DNA from: Phycisphaerae bacterium
GTDB taxonomy: Bacteria; Planctomycetota; Phycisphaerae; Phycisphaerales; SM1A02
DNA length: 37,726 nt
Direction: 5' to 3'
Assembly (NCBI GenBank): GCA_016795035.1
Contig: JAEUIT010000037.1
Location: 1 to 37,726 of the forward strand
Shown here piece after piece: positions 1-10,236 of this stretch. Positions within the stretch are counted from its first letter, which is position 1; every line of letters begins with the position of its first letter. The position numbers were made by a program, and so were the translations under genes. The notes beneath the pieces were generated by a model, which saw nothing but the letters and a program-made list of their open reading frames with translations, had not been told where the DNA came from and did no database searches.

Positions 1-347
1 CGAGGCCGGCGGACGACGGCGAGGCCGTGGCGGCAGCGGCGGCGCAGGACTCGCCGCGCGTGCGCCGGCTCTTCCGGACCCGCGCGACGCCGAGGCCGCG
101 GATGCCCGAGCGGCACGCGCATGCATCGCCGCCGAGGCGGACGAACCCCTGGCGGCAGGCCGCGACGCTGCCGGTGCTCGAGGGCCTGACGCTCGCGGCG
201 TTCGTCGAGCACGTCGACGCGGTCGGCCGCGCGCCGCCGCGACCCGGGAAGTCGTCGATCCGGCCCGACGCGCCGAGGGCGCTGGAGAAGCTCCGCGCGC
301 AGGTCGAGGCGGCGTGGTCGGCGCGGGACGGGCCGGAGGCGCGGTAG
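1..347 (+). CDS. Partial ORF, unrecognised C-terminal fragment
   Basis: The frame is open from the window edge to a TAG at 345-347, so this may be the 3' end of a gene that starts upstream; a GTG at 27 is the only visible internal start. The visible protein is Arg/Ala/Pro-rich at first and then has a more protein-like stretch (LTLAAFVEHVDAVGRAPP, then a helix around ALEKLRAQVEAAW). I recognise no family. In DNA this GC-rich, long open frames occur by chance, so the call is weak. A GC-rich hairpin follows the stop directly, which mildly supports a real gene end here. Confidence 0.3.
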   Translation, partial: RPADDGEAVAAAAAQDSPRVRRLFRTRATPRPRMPERHAHASPPRRTNPWRQAATLPVLEGLTLAAFVEHVDAVGRAPPRPGKSSIRPDAPRALEKLRAQVEAAWSARDGPEAR

Positions 348-668
348 CGGCCCGTCGCCAGGGACGGGCGCGAGCACGCACGCGAGCGAGGGAGGCACCG
401 AAGGCGACGGGGCGGCGGCGCAACGACAATCACGGCTGCAACGCGGAGAAGAAGAAGCTCGGGGGGTGAACAAGTGCACGCGCGAACGTGCAAGAGCGAT
501 CGCGCGCACGCGAAGAGCGGCGGCGATAGAGCATGGATCGCCTGAAGCGGAAGCTCGGCCCACCCTCCGTGCCCCGTCCCAATAAAGAGGCCGGGCCTCG
601 ACCGGAAGGTCGAAAGGAAGGGTCTCCACAGGACAAGTCCGGGCCGCCGCAGGACCGTCGCCTCCCTG
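348..668. other. Intergenic region, no convincing gene
   Basis: This stretch lies between the partial ORF and the fdhD stop, which is on the opposite strand. It holds one copy of the interspersed CTGCAACG motif (436-443, followed by CGGAG) and a purine-rich stretch. The short ORFs on both strands look like chance frames: low complexity, no ribosome site, no family resemblance. Confidence 0.5.
350..369 (+). terminator. Possible hairpin terminator after the partial ORF
   Basis: GCCCGTC (350-356) pairs with GACGGGC (363-369) across a 6-nt loop, three bases after the TAG stop. There is no T-run, so it could equally be a chance GC-rich inverted repeat. Confidence 0.3.
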
Positions 669-1535
669 CTACCCACCCTTCCCTTCAAGGCGCTCGAATC
701 CTGAATAGACGTTCATCGCACCTGCTCGCACGAAACCGACCAACGTAATCCCTGCCCGACGCGCGCAGTCGATCGCCAAGCTCGACGGCGCCGATACCGC
801 CACCACGATCGGCACCCCTGCCACGGCCGATTTCTGCACGATCTCAAACGATGTTCGCCCACTCACCACGAGGGCTGACCGGCCGAGCCAGCCGACGCGC
901 CGTAGCGTCGCCCATCCGATCACCTTGTCGACGGCATTGTGCCGCCCGACATCCTCCCTGCACACTTCGATCGCCCTCTCTGCATCAGCTCCACCTGCAA
1001 CGCCGAGATCGACGAGCGCCGCCGCGTGCAGCCCGCCGGTTCGCTCGAATGCCGCCTGCTCGCGACGCATCGCGTCGGGCAAGTTCAGCAATGTGGAAGC
1101 GGCAACGACGAGACGGGAATCACCACCACTACGCTCGACCAACGGCACATCCGCGATCAACCTATTGATGTCAACAACGCCGCAGAGCCCGCATGACGTA
1201 CTTGCAATCGTCGCCCGACGCGACGTCACAAACCGCGAGCGCGCGCTGTCGCCGAGCCGCACATCGATTGCGTCGACGCCGTCAGCGCCCGTGTCCGCCG
1301 CGGCATGCACCACATCATCCGCAGAGGAAATCACCCGCTCGGCGCGAAGAAACCCAATCGCTAGCTCGCGATCGGCCCCAGGCGTACGCATGGTCACACT
1401 TGCCACGACTCCATCGATACGAATCGCAAGCGGCTCCTCGATCGCCACGACCTCATCACGAATTGCGGCACCGTCCTGGGTTACCCGCCACACCCGGTCG
1501 CTCGTCGTGCTTGGAGTCGGCATTGAACACAGCAT
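669..1535 (-). CDS. fdhD: FdhD, sulfurtransferase for formate dehydrogenase
   Basis: FdhD passes sulfur from the cysteine desulfurase IscS to the molybdenum/bis-MGD cofactor of formate dehydrogenases in the cytoplasm. The sequence shows the family's CxxC pair (TSCGLCG, Cys115 and Cys118 from the start used here), the HNAVDKVIG motif, SGRTSFEIVQK and a C-terminal GITLVGFVR block, in family order and over about the family's length (288 aa). The frame stays open to a GTG at 1625, but those 30 extra residues are Arg/Gly/Pro-rich filler. ATGs at 1535 and 1523 are the credible starts; neither has a clear ribosome site. No formate dehydrogenase or molybdopterin gene lies alongside, so its client enzyme is elsewhere. 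A copy of the interspersed motif falls at 995-1002. Confidence 0.93.
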   Translation of the reverse strand: MLCSMPTPSTTSDRVWRVTQDGAAIRDEVVAIEEPLAIRIDGVVASVTMRTPGADRELAIGFLRAERVISSADDVVHAAADTGADGVDAIDVRLGDSARSRFVTSRRATIASTSCGLCGVVDINRLIADVPLVERSGGDSRLVVAASTLLNLPDAMRREQAAFERTGGLHAAALVDLGVAGGADAERAIEVCREDVGRHNAVDKVIGWATLRRVGWLGRSALVVSGRTSFEIVQKSAVAGVPIVVAVSAPSSLAIDCARRAGITLVGFVRAGAMNVYSGFERLEGKGG

Positions 1536-1703
1536 CGTACGAGCCACTGCGGTCCGCGCCGCGGCCCGACCCAGCGTGCCCCCCCGAGCGTCGACCCTAG
1601 GCCGCGGCCATCCTTCCAGACCCACGCGCTAAGTCCGCGGCGTCTTCGACTTCTCGGAGGGTTCGGTTCAACCGGCACGATCCGGACGACGACGAAAGAC
1701 GGC

Positions 1704-2855
1704 ATGCTCCCGCGCTCCCTCGCCGTCAGCAGCCTCGGCCTCCGATTTCGGCGTGCTTTCGTCATTTCGCTCGTCGTTGCAGCCACTGCCTCTCTCTCCG
1801 GCTGCGTGACAAGCCCAACATCCGTCGATCGCGGCTCGAAGGCTTATGACGCCGGGAACTACGCCACCGCGCTCGACGAGTGGCAACCGCTCGCAGACGC
1901 TGGAGATCCCAAGGCGATGTTTCTCATCGGGCTCCTCTATCACGATGGCACGGGGGTGCCTCAGAACTCCAGCACTGCACTCGCGTGGTACCGCAAGTCG
2001 GCGGAGCTCGGCTACGCGCCGGCACAGAACAACCTAGGGCTCATGTACCACAAGGGCGAAGGCACTCCACGCGACATGGACGCGGCCGAGTACTGGTACA
2101 CGCTCGCGTCATCGCAAGGGTACGCCCGGTCGCAGAACAATCTCGCCGTTCTCCGCATGTTCGGGCAAGGACGGGACGGAGGTCTCAACGTTGCAGCCGG
2201 GCATTCGCCGGTCGGTACGGCGGGGCTCCTCCGTGAAGCGGCCTCCAACGGCGACATGCATTCCCAGTTCCTGATCGGATCGATGTGCTACGACGGCGTA
2301 GGAACTACGAGGGATGCGGCGGAAGCTGCAACGTGGTTCCGTCGTTCCGCGGAACAGGGGTACGGGCCCGCGCAGACCACGCTCGGGCTGATGTACCTGC
2401 ACGGTGACGGCGTCGCGCGGAACTCGGAGGAGGCCGCGTGTTGGCTTACTCTTGCCGCCGAGCCGCGCGACGGTGAGCCTGGGTCCGCGATCGCGCAGAT
2501 GAACCTTGGACTTCTCTATCTCCGCGGGGATGGTGTCGCTCGTGACGAGGTCCTGGCAATCGAGCTCCTCCGAACCGCAGCCCATCAAGGGAATGCTCGC
2601 GCACAGGCCCAACTCGGCATGGCGTACGAGTCTGGACGGGGCGTCCAGAAGGACTTAGCACAGGCATATGCGTGGTACCTGGCTGCGTCGAGAGCCGGGG
2701 CCGCCATCGCGATCGATCGGCGAACGTCGCTCGCGGCACGAATCGACGAATCTACGCGTCATGCCGCTGAACAGTTAGCCCTGGGACTACCCTCGGCATC
2801 GCAGCCGGACGATGGAGCCGCGAGAGTTGTCGGCGTACCGGAAGGCCACGAGTGA
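1704..2855 (+). CDS. Sel1-like repeat lipoprotein
   Basis: The 383-aa protein begins with a basic stretch and a hydrophobic helix ending in LSGC (Cys34), a lipobox, so it should be processed by signal peptidase II and anchored in a membrane. The rest is about seven Sel1-type repeats of roughly 36 residues, each with an A-x-x-x-L-G-x-x-Y-x-x-G-x-G-V core followed by A-x-x-W-Y-x-x-A-A-x-x-G. One repeat around residues 150-180 is degenerate. Sel1 repeats form alpha-solenoids for protein-protein contacts; the partner cannot be told from sequence. It stands alone, divergent from fdhD. Two motif copies lie inside it on the minus orientation (1775-1782 in the signal peptide, 2189-2196) and one on the plus (2326-2333). 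Confidence 0.9.
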   Translation: MLPRSLAVSSLGLRFRRAFVISLVVAATASLSGCVTSPTSVDRGSKAYDAGNYATALDEWQPLADAGDPKAMFLIGLLYHDGTGVPQNSSTALAWYRKSAELGYAPAQNNLGLMYHKGEGTPRDMDAAEYWYTLASSQGYARSQNNLAVLRMFGQGRDGGLNVAAGHSPVGTAGLLREAASNGDMHSQFLIGSMCYDGVGTTRDAAEAATWFRRSAEQGYGPAQTTLGLMYLHGDGVARNSEEAACWLTLAAEPRDGEPGSAIAQMNLGLLYLRGDGVARDEVLAIELLRTAAHQGNARAQAQLGMAYESGRGVQKDLAQAYAWYLAASRAGAAIAIDRRTSLAARIDESTRHAAEQLALGLPSASQPDDGAARVVGVPEGHE

Positions 2856-3016
2856 TCGACGCCGCAAGACGGTCCCACTTCTGCTATTGCGGGCGGCCAC
2901 AGTCCCTGCTACGCTCCTCGCCCCGCGTCGAGAGCCAGCTTCGACGAGGGGTCGCCGCCTGACGGTGGTTGCTGGGACAACCTCCCGGTCCATCGCCAAA
3001 CGGCGAGTTGGGTTCC

Positions 3017-3099
<83 letters not shown>

Positions 3100-3151
3100 T
3101 TTGGCCCTCGCGTCGTTTCCCGATGACGCATCACGAGGACCGTGAACACGA

Positions 3152-3227
<76 letters not shown>

Positions 3228-3238
3228 TTTGCTTGAAA

Positions 3239-3267
3239 ACGGAAGGCCCCTCGGCCTTCCGTCTTTT
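3239..3267 (+). terminator. Intrinsic terminator of the tRNA-Tyr/tRNA-Pro unit
   Basis: ACGGAAGGCC (3239-3248) and GGCCTTCCGT (3253-3262) form a perfect 10-bp stem with a CCTC loop, followed by CTTTT. This is a canonical rho-independent terminator 12 nt after tRNA-Pro. Confidence 0.9.
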
Positions 3268-3302
3268 CGTTCCCGACCTTCGAGCCCAAGCGATTTGGGC
3301 CC

Positions 3303-3436
3303 CGCCCAATTATCGGGACGTGAGGTGTCGGAGCCGGGATGCGTAGTCGCCGCGCCGTCATCGCCGGCCCGAATGGTGTTCGCCTCGGCCCAGCACCACG
3401 TACGCCAATCAGGCCACGCCCAATTATCGGGACGTG
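3303..3436. repeat. Two 20-bp direct repeats upstream of the methyltransferase gene
   Basis: The 20-mer CGCCCAATTATCGGGACGTG occurs at 3303-3322 and again at 3417-3436, exactly 114 bp apart. Both lie between the tRNA terminator and the methyltransferase start at 3482. The core CCCAATTATCGGG is a weak inverted repeat, which would suit a dimeric DNA-binding protein. The AT-rich centre stands out in this GC-rich DNA. Confidence 0.6.
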
Positions 3437-3481
3437 GCGGGCGGCTGAGATCCGCCGCCCGGCCGACGGACTGCCCCCCAC

Positions 3482-4228
3482 ATGCCCCTCTACGACACCA
3501 TCGGTCTCGGATACGCCGCGCGTCGCCGCCCTGACCCGCGCATCGCCGCCGTCATCGATGCCGCCCTTCGCGATGCCTCGAGCGTCGTGAATGTCGGCGC
3601 CGGCACGGGCTCCTACGAACCCACCACCCGTCGCGTCGTCGCCGTCGAACCCTCGACCGTGATGATCTCGCAACGGGCCTCCGACGCCGCACCCTGCCTG
3701 CAAGGCGTCGCCGAGTCGCTTCCCCTCGAGACGAAGTCCGTCGACGCCGCGATGGCCGTCCTCACCATGCATCACTGGACCGACCTCGCGCGCGGCCTCG
3801 CCGAACTGCGCCGCGTGGCGAGATCACACGCCGTCCTCGTGACGTGGGTCCCCGACGCAGCCCCCTTCTGGCTCACCGACGACTACTTCCCCGAGATCGT
3901 CGCCCACGACCGCACCGTCTTCCCCGCCGAGCGCGAGCTGCTCGCCGTCGTCGAACGCGCGATCGGCCCCGCCCACGCCGCACCGATCGGAATCCCCCAC
4001 GACTGCACCGACGGTTTCCTCTGCGCGTACTGGCGTCGCCCCGAAGCGTACCTCCGCGACGACGTGCGTCGCGCCATCTCGAGCTTCTCTCGATTCGATC
4101 CCGCCGCGGGCCTCACGCGCCTGCGCGACGACCTCGCGAGCGGCGCTTGGCGCGCACGGCACGGACACGTGCTCGAGCACGACGCGATGGACTTCGGGTA
4201 CCGGATCGTCATCGCAGAAGTCTGTTAG
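3482..4228 (+). CDS. SAM-dependent methyltransferase (class I, Methyltransf_11-like)
   Basis: The 248-aa cytoplasmic protein has a motif I of the Rossmann methyltransferase fold (VNVGAGTGSY, residues about 36-45), an acidic strand end (VAVEPS, about 53-58), and a motif IV region (AAMAVLTMHHWTD) typical of small-molecule methyltransferases with a Methyltransf_11 domain. The substrate cannot be deduced. The motif I glycine pattern is intact. It appears monocistronic, with a 214-bp leader after the tRNA terminator that carries the two 20-bp direct repeats; these may be its operators. It converges on the next operon. Confidence 0.8.
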   Translation: MPLYDTIGLGYAARRRPDPRIAAVIDAALRDASSVVNVGAGTGSYEPTTRRVVAVEPSTVMISQRASDAAPCLQGVAESLPLETKSVDAAMAVLTMHHWTDLARGLAELRRVARSHAVLVTWVPDAAPFWLTDDYFPEIVAHDRTVFPAERELLAVVERAIGPAHAAPIGIPHDCTDGFLCAYWRRPEAYLRDDVRRAISSFSRFDPAAGLTRLRDDLASGAWRARHGHVLEHDAMDFGYRIVIAEVC

Positions 4229-4246
4229 CTGCCACGCGGAGTTCCA

Positions 4247-4624
4247 TCACCACAGGCTACCGAGGCCGAAGCGGTCCGCGCTCGCCTCGCGCTCGCGACG
4301 GGCGAGTTCCTCGCGAATCGCGTTCATGTCGACGGGAGGCATCGGCTTCGGGGGTTCGAGGACGAAGAACATGCGATCGCGGTCGTAGAACTCGCCGGAA
4401 TGGCTCGATCCGCATCGCTCGAAGAAGCGGATGTCGCCGTCGCTCTCGCGCGGCCGCGTGCGCACCGGCCCCGCGAGCATGATGCAGACTCCGAGCGGCG
4501 GCGCGGGATGCGTTCGGCGAATCTCCGCGATGCCGTTGCCCGCGCGAATCTCGTCCTCGACGAGCTTGCGAAGCGCGGGCGGCAACGCGGAGATGGCGGC
4601 GGCCTCGTCCGCGGCGCGCGTCAT
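4247..4624 (-). CDS. Conserved-looking hypothetical, last gene of membrane operon
   Basis: The ATG at 4624 overlaps the TGA of the upstream gene (ATGA, 4621-4624), indicating translational coupling; longer starts would run far into that gene and are unlikely. The 125-aa protein is soluble, with a helical start (LPPALRKLVEDEIRAG), a central hydrophobic strand (LGVCIMLAGP), a segment FYDRDRMFFVLEPPKPMPP and a charged C-terminal helix. No catalytic motif or family is recognised. Operon position suggests it works with the two membrane proteins encoded before it. Confidence 0.65.
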   Translation of the reverse strand: MTRAADEAAAISALPPALRKLVEDEIRAGNGIAEIRRTHPAPPLGVCIMLAGPVRTRPRESDGDIRFFERCGSSHSGEFYDRDRMFFVLEPPKPMPPVDMNAIREELARREREASADRFGLGSLW

Positions 4625-5817
4625 GCCTGCCCCGCGCCTTCCGCGGTCGGGATCGGAAATCCCGCTCGCTCCAATTCCTTCGCCAGTCGCGTCCACTCCT
4701 TGTTGCGGGTCAGTGCATCGGCGTCACTCGCCATCTTTCGGATCGCGTCGCGGATCGCTGCGTGGTCCGGCGTTCCTTCGAAGCGCCGGGCGAGCGTGAG
4801 AAGCTCCTTCACGAGTTCGAGCGGCTCGTGGTTCCCGTCGAACCGCTCGCGCAGCCAGCTCGGCCGACAGGACATGTCGTCGCCCGTCTCGCCGATGCCG
4901 GCTGCAACGGCGAGCGCCCACGACGCTCGATGCGCCGCGAAGACCTCGGGTGGCGCGGCCAGCATGAAGCGCGCGGCGCCGCGCCGGTTGGTGTAGGGCT
5001 TCGAGCGCATCGTCCGCACGAGCTGTCGTTCGAGATCCGGACGCGCCAAGATGCGCGACGCAAGGAGCGCCCGGCATTCGCGGTCGAGCTTCCCGTCGGC
5101 GAACACGTAGTAGCCCACGTACTCCTCGAGCTCGGCATCCGGCGAAAGGCGGTCGAGTTCCTCGGCGAAGAGCTGCACGAGCGACTTGTCGCGAAGCGCT
5201 TCCCGCAACGCATGCCGCTCCGACAACGCCATCGCGAGCGACGCGTGCCTCCGCGCGACGATGGTTCGGATCGGCTGCCAGAACGCATAGGCGCCGGCGG
5301 CGAAGCCGAGAAGCGCGACCAGGGGCAGCGCCCAGCAGGCGCCGCGCAACGCGACGGCGGCCTTCGGCGTCGACGCGAACCACTGCGGCCCGAGCCACGC
5401 GTCGGCGATCAACGTTGCAGCCAGAACCGCCGGCGCGACGAGGCCGAGCGACCAGCCGATCGTCACCCTGATCGTCCGGGCCCACGACGGCACCGCGATC
5501 GGTTCCATCCATGCGACGAACGCGATGAACGCCGCGACGACCACGCCGAGCGTCACGATCGTCGTTGCAGCTCCCGCCGCGAACGGCGACGCGCCAAGGA
5601 GGTCGGCGACGGCGCGGCCGGAGCGGAGCGACGCAAGCACCCCGGCGAGCACGACGAGCGATCCGCCGACGAGGAACGCGATGAGCGGGACGACCAGCCC
5701 CATCGCCCCTTCACCGCGCGGAGGGCGCCGGAAGAAGAACCCCGTCACGAGGCCGTTGCAGGCGAAGACGACCAGGGTTCCGAGCGCGACGAGAAAGGTT
5801 ATGGCGGAGGCGAGCAT
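4621..5817 (-). CDS. Multi-spanning membrane protein with cytosolic C-terminal domain
   Basis: The ATG at 5817 starts directly with a hydrophobic helix (LASAITFLVALGTLVVFACN). The frame is open further upstream, but that part overlaps another gene and is Arg/Pro-rich, so it is excluded. The 398-aa product has about six hydrophobic segments in its first 190 residues, followed by a soluble helical domain of about 200 residues. I recognise no domain. It lies 44 bp after one membrane-protein gene and overlaps the next gene by 4 bases, so three genes form an operon. Three reverse-orientation copies of the interspersed motif (5413, 5573, 5754) and one forward copy (4902) fall inside it, the densest cluster in the window. 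Confidence 0.7.
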   Translation of the reverse strand: MLASAITFLVALGTLVVFACNGLVTGFFFRRPPRGEGAMGLVVPLIAFLVGGSLVVLAGVLASLRSGRAVADLLGASPFAAGAATTIVTLGVVVAAFIAFVAWMEPIAVPSWARTIRVTIGWSLGLVAPAVLAATLIADAWLGPQWFASTPKAAVALRGACWALPLVALLGFAAGAYAFWQPIRTIVARRHASLAMALSERHALREALRDKSLVQLFAEELDRLSPDAELEEYVGYYVFADGKLDRECRALLASRILARPDLERQLVRTMRSKPYTNRRGAARFMLAAPPEVFAAHRASWALAVAAGIGETGDDMSCRPSWLRERFDGNHEPLELVKELLTLARRFEGTPDHAAIRDAIRKMASDADALTRNKEWTRLAKELERAGFPIPTAEGAGQA

Positions 5818-5861
5818 GTCTGGAGTGCGTGTGGGAGTGGCGCGATCGGACGCGAAAGCGT

Positions 5862-6272
5862 TCAGCGTGCGGCGCTTCGGACCATGATGACGATCGGCGT
5901 CGCATACGCGGCGGCTGCAACGACGAGTCCGGCGAGCATGCCGTAGAACCACTGCACGTTCGACGACGACTCCGACGCCGCCGGCAGGATGCGCACGAAG
6001 ACGACGAGGCCGGCCAGCGCGGCGACGAGGGCGACCGGCGTCATGAGCCAGAGGGCGAGCGACGTGCGGCCCTGCGCCCACAACAGCGGCCCGAGGTAGT
6101 ACCCCGCGTGCAGGACCGCGAGGCCGAGCATGGCGAAGACGACCGGCGTCGGGGGCTTCTGCGATCCGAACGCGCGCCCGACTCCGTGGATGAACATTCC
6201 GAAGAGGACGAGACCGGCCGAGAGGACGAGCGGCGAGCCGACGAGCGCGAGGATGGTGAGGACGCGTGCCAT
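5862..6272 (-). CDS. Small four-helix membrane protein, first gene of operon
   Basis: From the ATG at 6272 the 136-aa protein starts with a hydrophobic helix (VLTILALVGSPLVLSAGLVL) and has three further membrane-length segments (about residues 35-60, 70-90, 105-130). The frame extends upstream to 6431, but that part is Arg-rich and overlaps the katG terminator hairpin, so it is rejected. No family is recognised. It leads the operon running from 6272 down to 4247. One motif copy is at 5915-5922. Confidence 0.65.
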   Translation of the reverse strand: MARVLTILALVGSPLVLSAGLVLFGMFIHGVGRAFGSQKPPTPVVFAMLGLAVLHAGYYLGPLLWAQGRTSLALWLMTPVALVAALAGLVVFVRILPAASESSSNVQWFYGMLAGLVVAAAAYATPIVIMVRSAAR

Positions 6273-6368
6273 ACGTGAGTCCAGCCGTGCTCGGCGGGCG
6301 CGCACGGCAGGACGGAAGGACCACGCAAACCGCCGCCGCGCGGCGCAGGCCAGCTCCCGACGCCGGGC

Positions 6369-6413
6369 AAAAAGAGAGACCGGGACACGATTGAAGGGAT
6401 CGGTCCCGGTCTC
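6369..6413 (-). terminator. Intrinsic terminator of the furA-katG operon
   Basis: Reading the minus strand, an 11-bp perfect stem (GAGACCGGGAC and its complement, 6403-6413 with 6376-6386, 16-nt loop) is followed by TCTTTTT (minus strand of 6369-6375). It lies about 67 nt after the katG stop. Confidence 0.85.
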
Positions 6414-6479
6414 CGCACTGGTGTGCGCCATGGGGTCGCGCGGCTCGGCGGCGAGCGCGCGGGGGTGTTTAGGAACGGC

Positions 6480-8738
<2,259 letters not shown>

Positions 8739-9194
8739 TCACGCGCGACGCTTCGCCCGACGGGGTTTGCGGCACGCGGAACACGTGCCCCAGTAGATGA
8801 CTTCCGCCTCGTCTATCTCGTAGCCGAAGGCGTCTGCAACGTGGAGACAGGGCGCCTTGCCTGCGGCGCAGTCCACGTCCACGGTCTTGCCGCACGTGCG
8901 GCAAATGAGGTGGTGATGGTTGTCGTCGACGCGGTCCTCGTAGCGCGCGGGCGAGCCCGCGGGCTGGATGCGCCGCACCAGCCCCTTCTCGACGAGCATG
9001 CCGAGCGCGTCGTACACCGCTTGCCGCGAGATCGCACCGATCTCCTCGCGCACCCCGTCGGCGATCTCGTCGGCGGTCGCGTGCGGAATGGACGCCACTG
9101 CCTTCATCACCGCGATCCGTTGCGCGGTCACATGGACGCCGTGGCTGCGCAGAAGGGTTGCGGGATCGGACGTCATGGTGCGGATGCTACTCAT
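8739..9194 (-). CDS. furA: Fur-family peroxide/metal regulator upstream of katG
   Basis: The product (151 aa; 145 if the second ATG at 9176 is used) is a Fur/PerR-type repressor: an N-terminal winged helix ([16 protein letters not shown] ... [19 protein letters not shown]), then the dimerisation domain with a metal-binding [13 protein letters not shown] block, and a second CSAC pair. Both CxxC motifs for structural zinc are intact. Together with katG directly downstream this fits a peroxide sensor (PerR/FurA) rather than an iron or zinc regulator, though that is inference from context. A 17-bp perfect palindrome lies 2 bp upstream of the first ATG and is the obvious operator for autoregulation. 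Because that operator crowds the first ATG, 9176 is a reasonable alternative start. One motif copy is at 8834-8841. Confidence 0.9.
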   Translation of the reverse strand: MSSIRTMTSDPATLLRSHGVHVTAQRIAVMKAVASIPHATADEIADGVREEIGAISRQAVYDALGMLVEKGLVRRIQPAGSPARYEDRVDDNHHHLICRTCGKTVDVDCAAGKAPCLHVADAFGYEIDEAEVIYWGTCSACRKPRRAKRRA

Positions 9195-9196
9195 GT

Positions 9197-9213
9197 TCTG
9201 GACGTTGTCCAGA
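9197..9213. promoter_or_regulatory. Perfect palindromic operator in front of furA-katG
   Basis: TCTGGAC-GTT-GTCCAGA is a perfect 7-bp inverted repeat with a 3-bp centre, immediately upstream of the furA start on the minus strand. Position and symmetry fit autorepression by the Fur-family protein. The bases do not match the AT-rich PerR box of Bacillus, so the recognised sequence would be lineage-specific. Confidence 0.7.
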
Positions 9214-9347
9214 TCTAGCTCCCGTCCGGAAGACCGGAATCACGCCGACGGGAGAAGGTCCGCGAAGTTGCGGGATACGGAATTGCCTTGCAGCAAGACG
9301 CGCGCGACCGCTACCTTCGCGACTCCACCCCGCTCGAGGTCCTCATC

Positions 9348-10145
9348 GTGTCCATTCGCGTCGTCTCGTCGTTCCTCGTCGTTGCCGCTGCCGCCTCGCT
9401 CGCCTCGGCCGGCGATCTCGTGATCTCCTGGAGCGGCGCGTCCGGCGTCCTGCCGACCGAGCGGTGTTGGGACCACGTGAATCCGCGCAACGCGCCCCCG
9501 CTCGCGCTCGTCGACGGCTCGATGGTCCTCGGGCAGACGACGAACGGCGGCAACTGCTACCTGAAGCACGCGTTCCCGCCGATCTCGTTCGACGACGGCG
9601 CCGCCATCGAGGCGTCGATCAAGGTCGACAACTCGACGTGGTACGCCGTGTCGCCGTTCAAGCGTGCGGGCATCTCGCTCGGCATGACGGACGCGACGGG
9701 CCGATGGGCGCGTCTCATGATCGCAAACGATCGACTCCTCCTTCACACCGCCGACCAGAATTGGAGCGATCTCACCTACCTGGTGAATACGACGGGTGCC
9801 TTCCACACCTATCGCATTGTGTACCTCGGCTCGACGGCGACGGTATACATGGACGGCGTGCAAGTGCTCACGGACAGCGTCGGCACGGGCGCGGCCGCCA
9901 AGAATCTCGCGTACCTCGGAGACATGACGGGCCTTGCCTTGAGCAAGACGCGCACCGCGTACGTGCAGGTCGAGGGCGTTCCCGTCTGCTCGGTCGCCGA
10001 CATCGACTGCAGCGGCACCGTCGATGGCGTCGATCTCGGACTCCTGATCGGATCGTGGGGCACGGCGCTCTGCGAAGCCGACCTGAACGAGGATGGCATC
10101 GTCAACGGCCTCGACCTCGCCATCATGCTCGGCCTCTGGGGCTGA
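9348..10145 (+). CDS. Secreted protein, jelly-roll-like domain plus C-terminal dockerin-like repeats
   Basis: The GTG at 9348 gives a clean signal peptide (VSIRVVSSFLVVAAAASLASA, cut before GDLVIS); a TTG at 9288 is possible but adds a non-hydrophobic leader. The mature protein has about 190 residues of beta-rich sequence with features of concanavalin/LamG-type jelly rolls (strands such as AIEASIKVDNSTWYA, FHTYRIVYLGSTATVYMDG). It ends with two EF-hand-like loops, DIDCSGTVDGVDLGLLIGSW and DLNEDGIVNGLDLAIMLGLW. Such C-terminal pairs are common on exported Phycisphaerae proteins. Function unknown, perhaps carbohydrate or surface binding. A motif copy starts 10 bases after the stop. Confidence 0.75.
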   Translation: MSIRVVSSFLVVAAAASLASAGDLVISWSGASGVLPTERCWDHVNPRNAPPLALVDGSMVLGQTTNGGNCYLKHAFPPISFDDGAAIEASIKVDNSTWYAVSPFKRAGISLGMTDATGRWARLMIANDRLLLHTADQNWSDLTYLVNTTGAFHTYRIVYLGSTATVYMDGVQVLTDSVGTGAAAKNLAYLGDMTGLALSKTRTAYVQVEGVPVCSVADIDCSGTVDGVDLGLLIGSWGTALCEADLNEDGIVNGLDLAIMLGLWG

Positions 10146-10236
10146 TCGGACCTCCTGCAACGCCGAGTGGGCTATAGCGGCGTCACCTCGACGCTGACGA
10201 TCGGTCCACGCGGATGGCCGGTATTCTGCTCGCCCG

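Noticed and set aside
430..748. Short ORFs on both strands between the first ORF and fdhD
   Set aside because: Overlapping antisense frames with Arg/Ser/Pro-rich composition and no ribosome site; typical chance frames in high-GC DNA.
1090..1115. GGCAACGACGAG and similar GGCAACGNSGAG strings (also near 4570, 23970, 25900)
   Set aside because: They share the tail but not the CTG of the core. They may be degenerate copies, but were left out of the count to keep it strict.
1536..1625. N-terminal extension of FdhD to a GTG at 1625
   Set aside because: The extra 30 residues are Arg/Gly-rich, absent from the family's usual length, and the GTG lacks a ribosome site.
5818..6324. Extension of the 398-aa membrane protein to a 567-aa product
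   Set aside because: The extra part is Arg/Pro/His-rich, lies antiparallel in frame to another real gene and has no conserved character.
9281..9300. CTTGCAGCAAG as a motif copy
   Set aside because: It lacks the CG of the core and the downstream GA; counted as unrelated.
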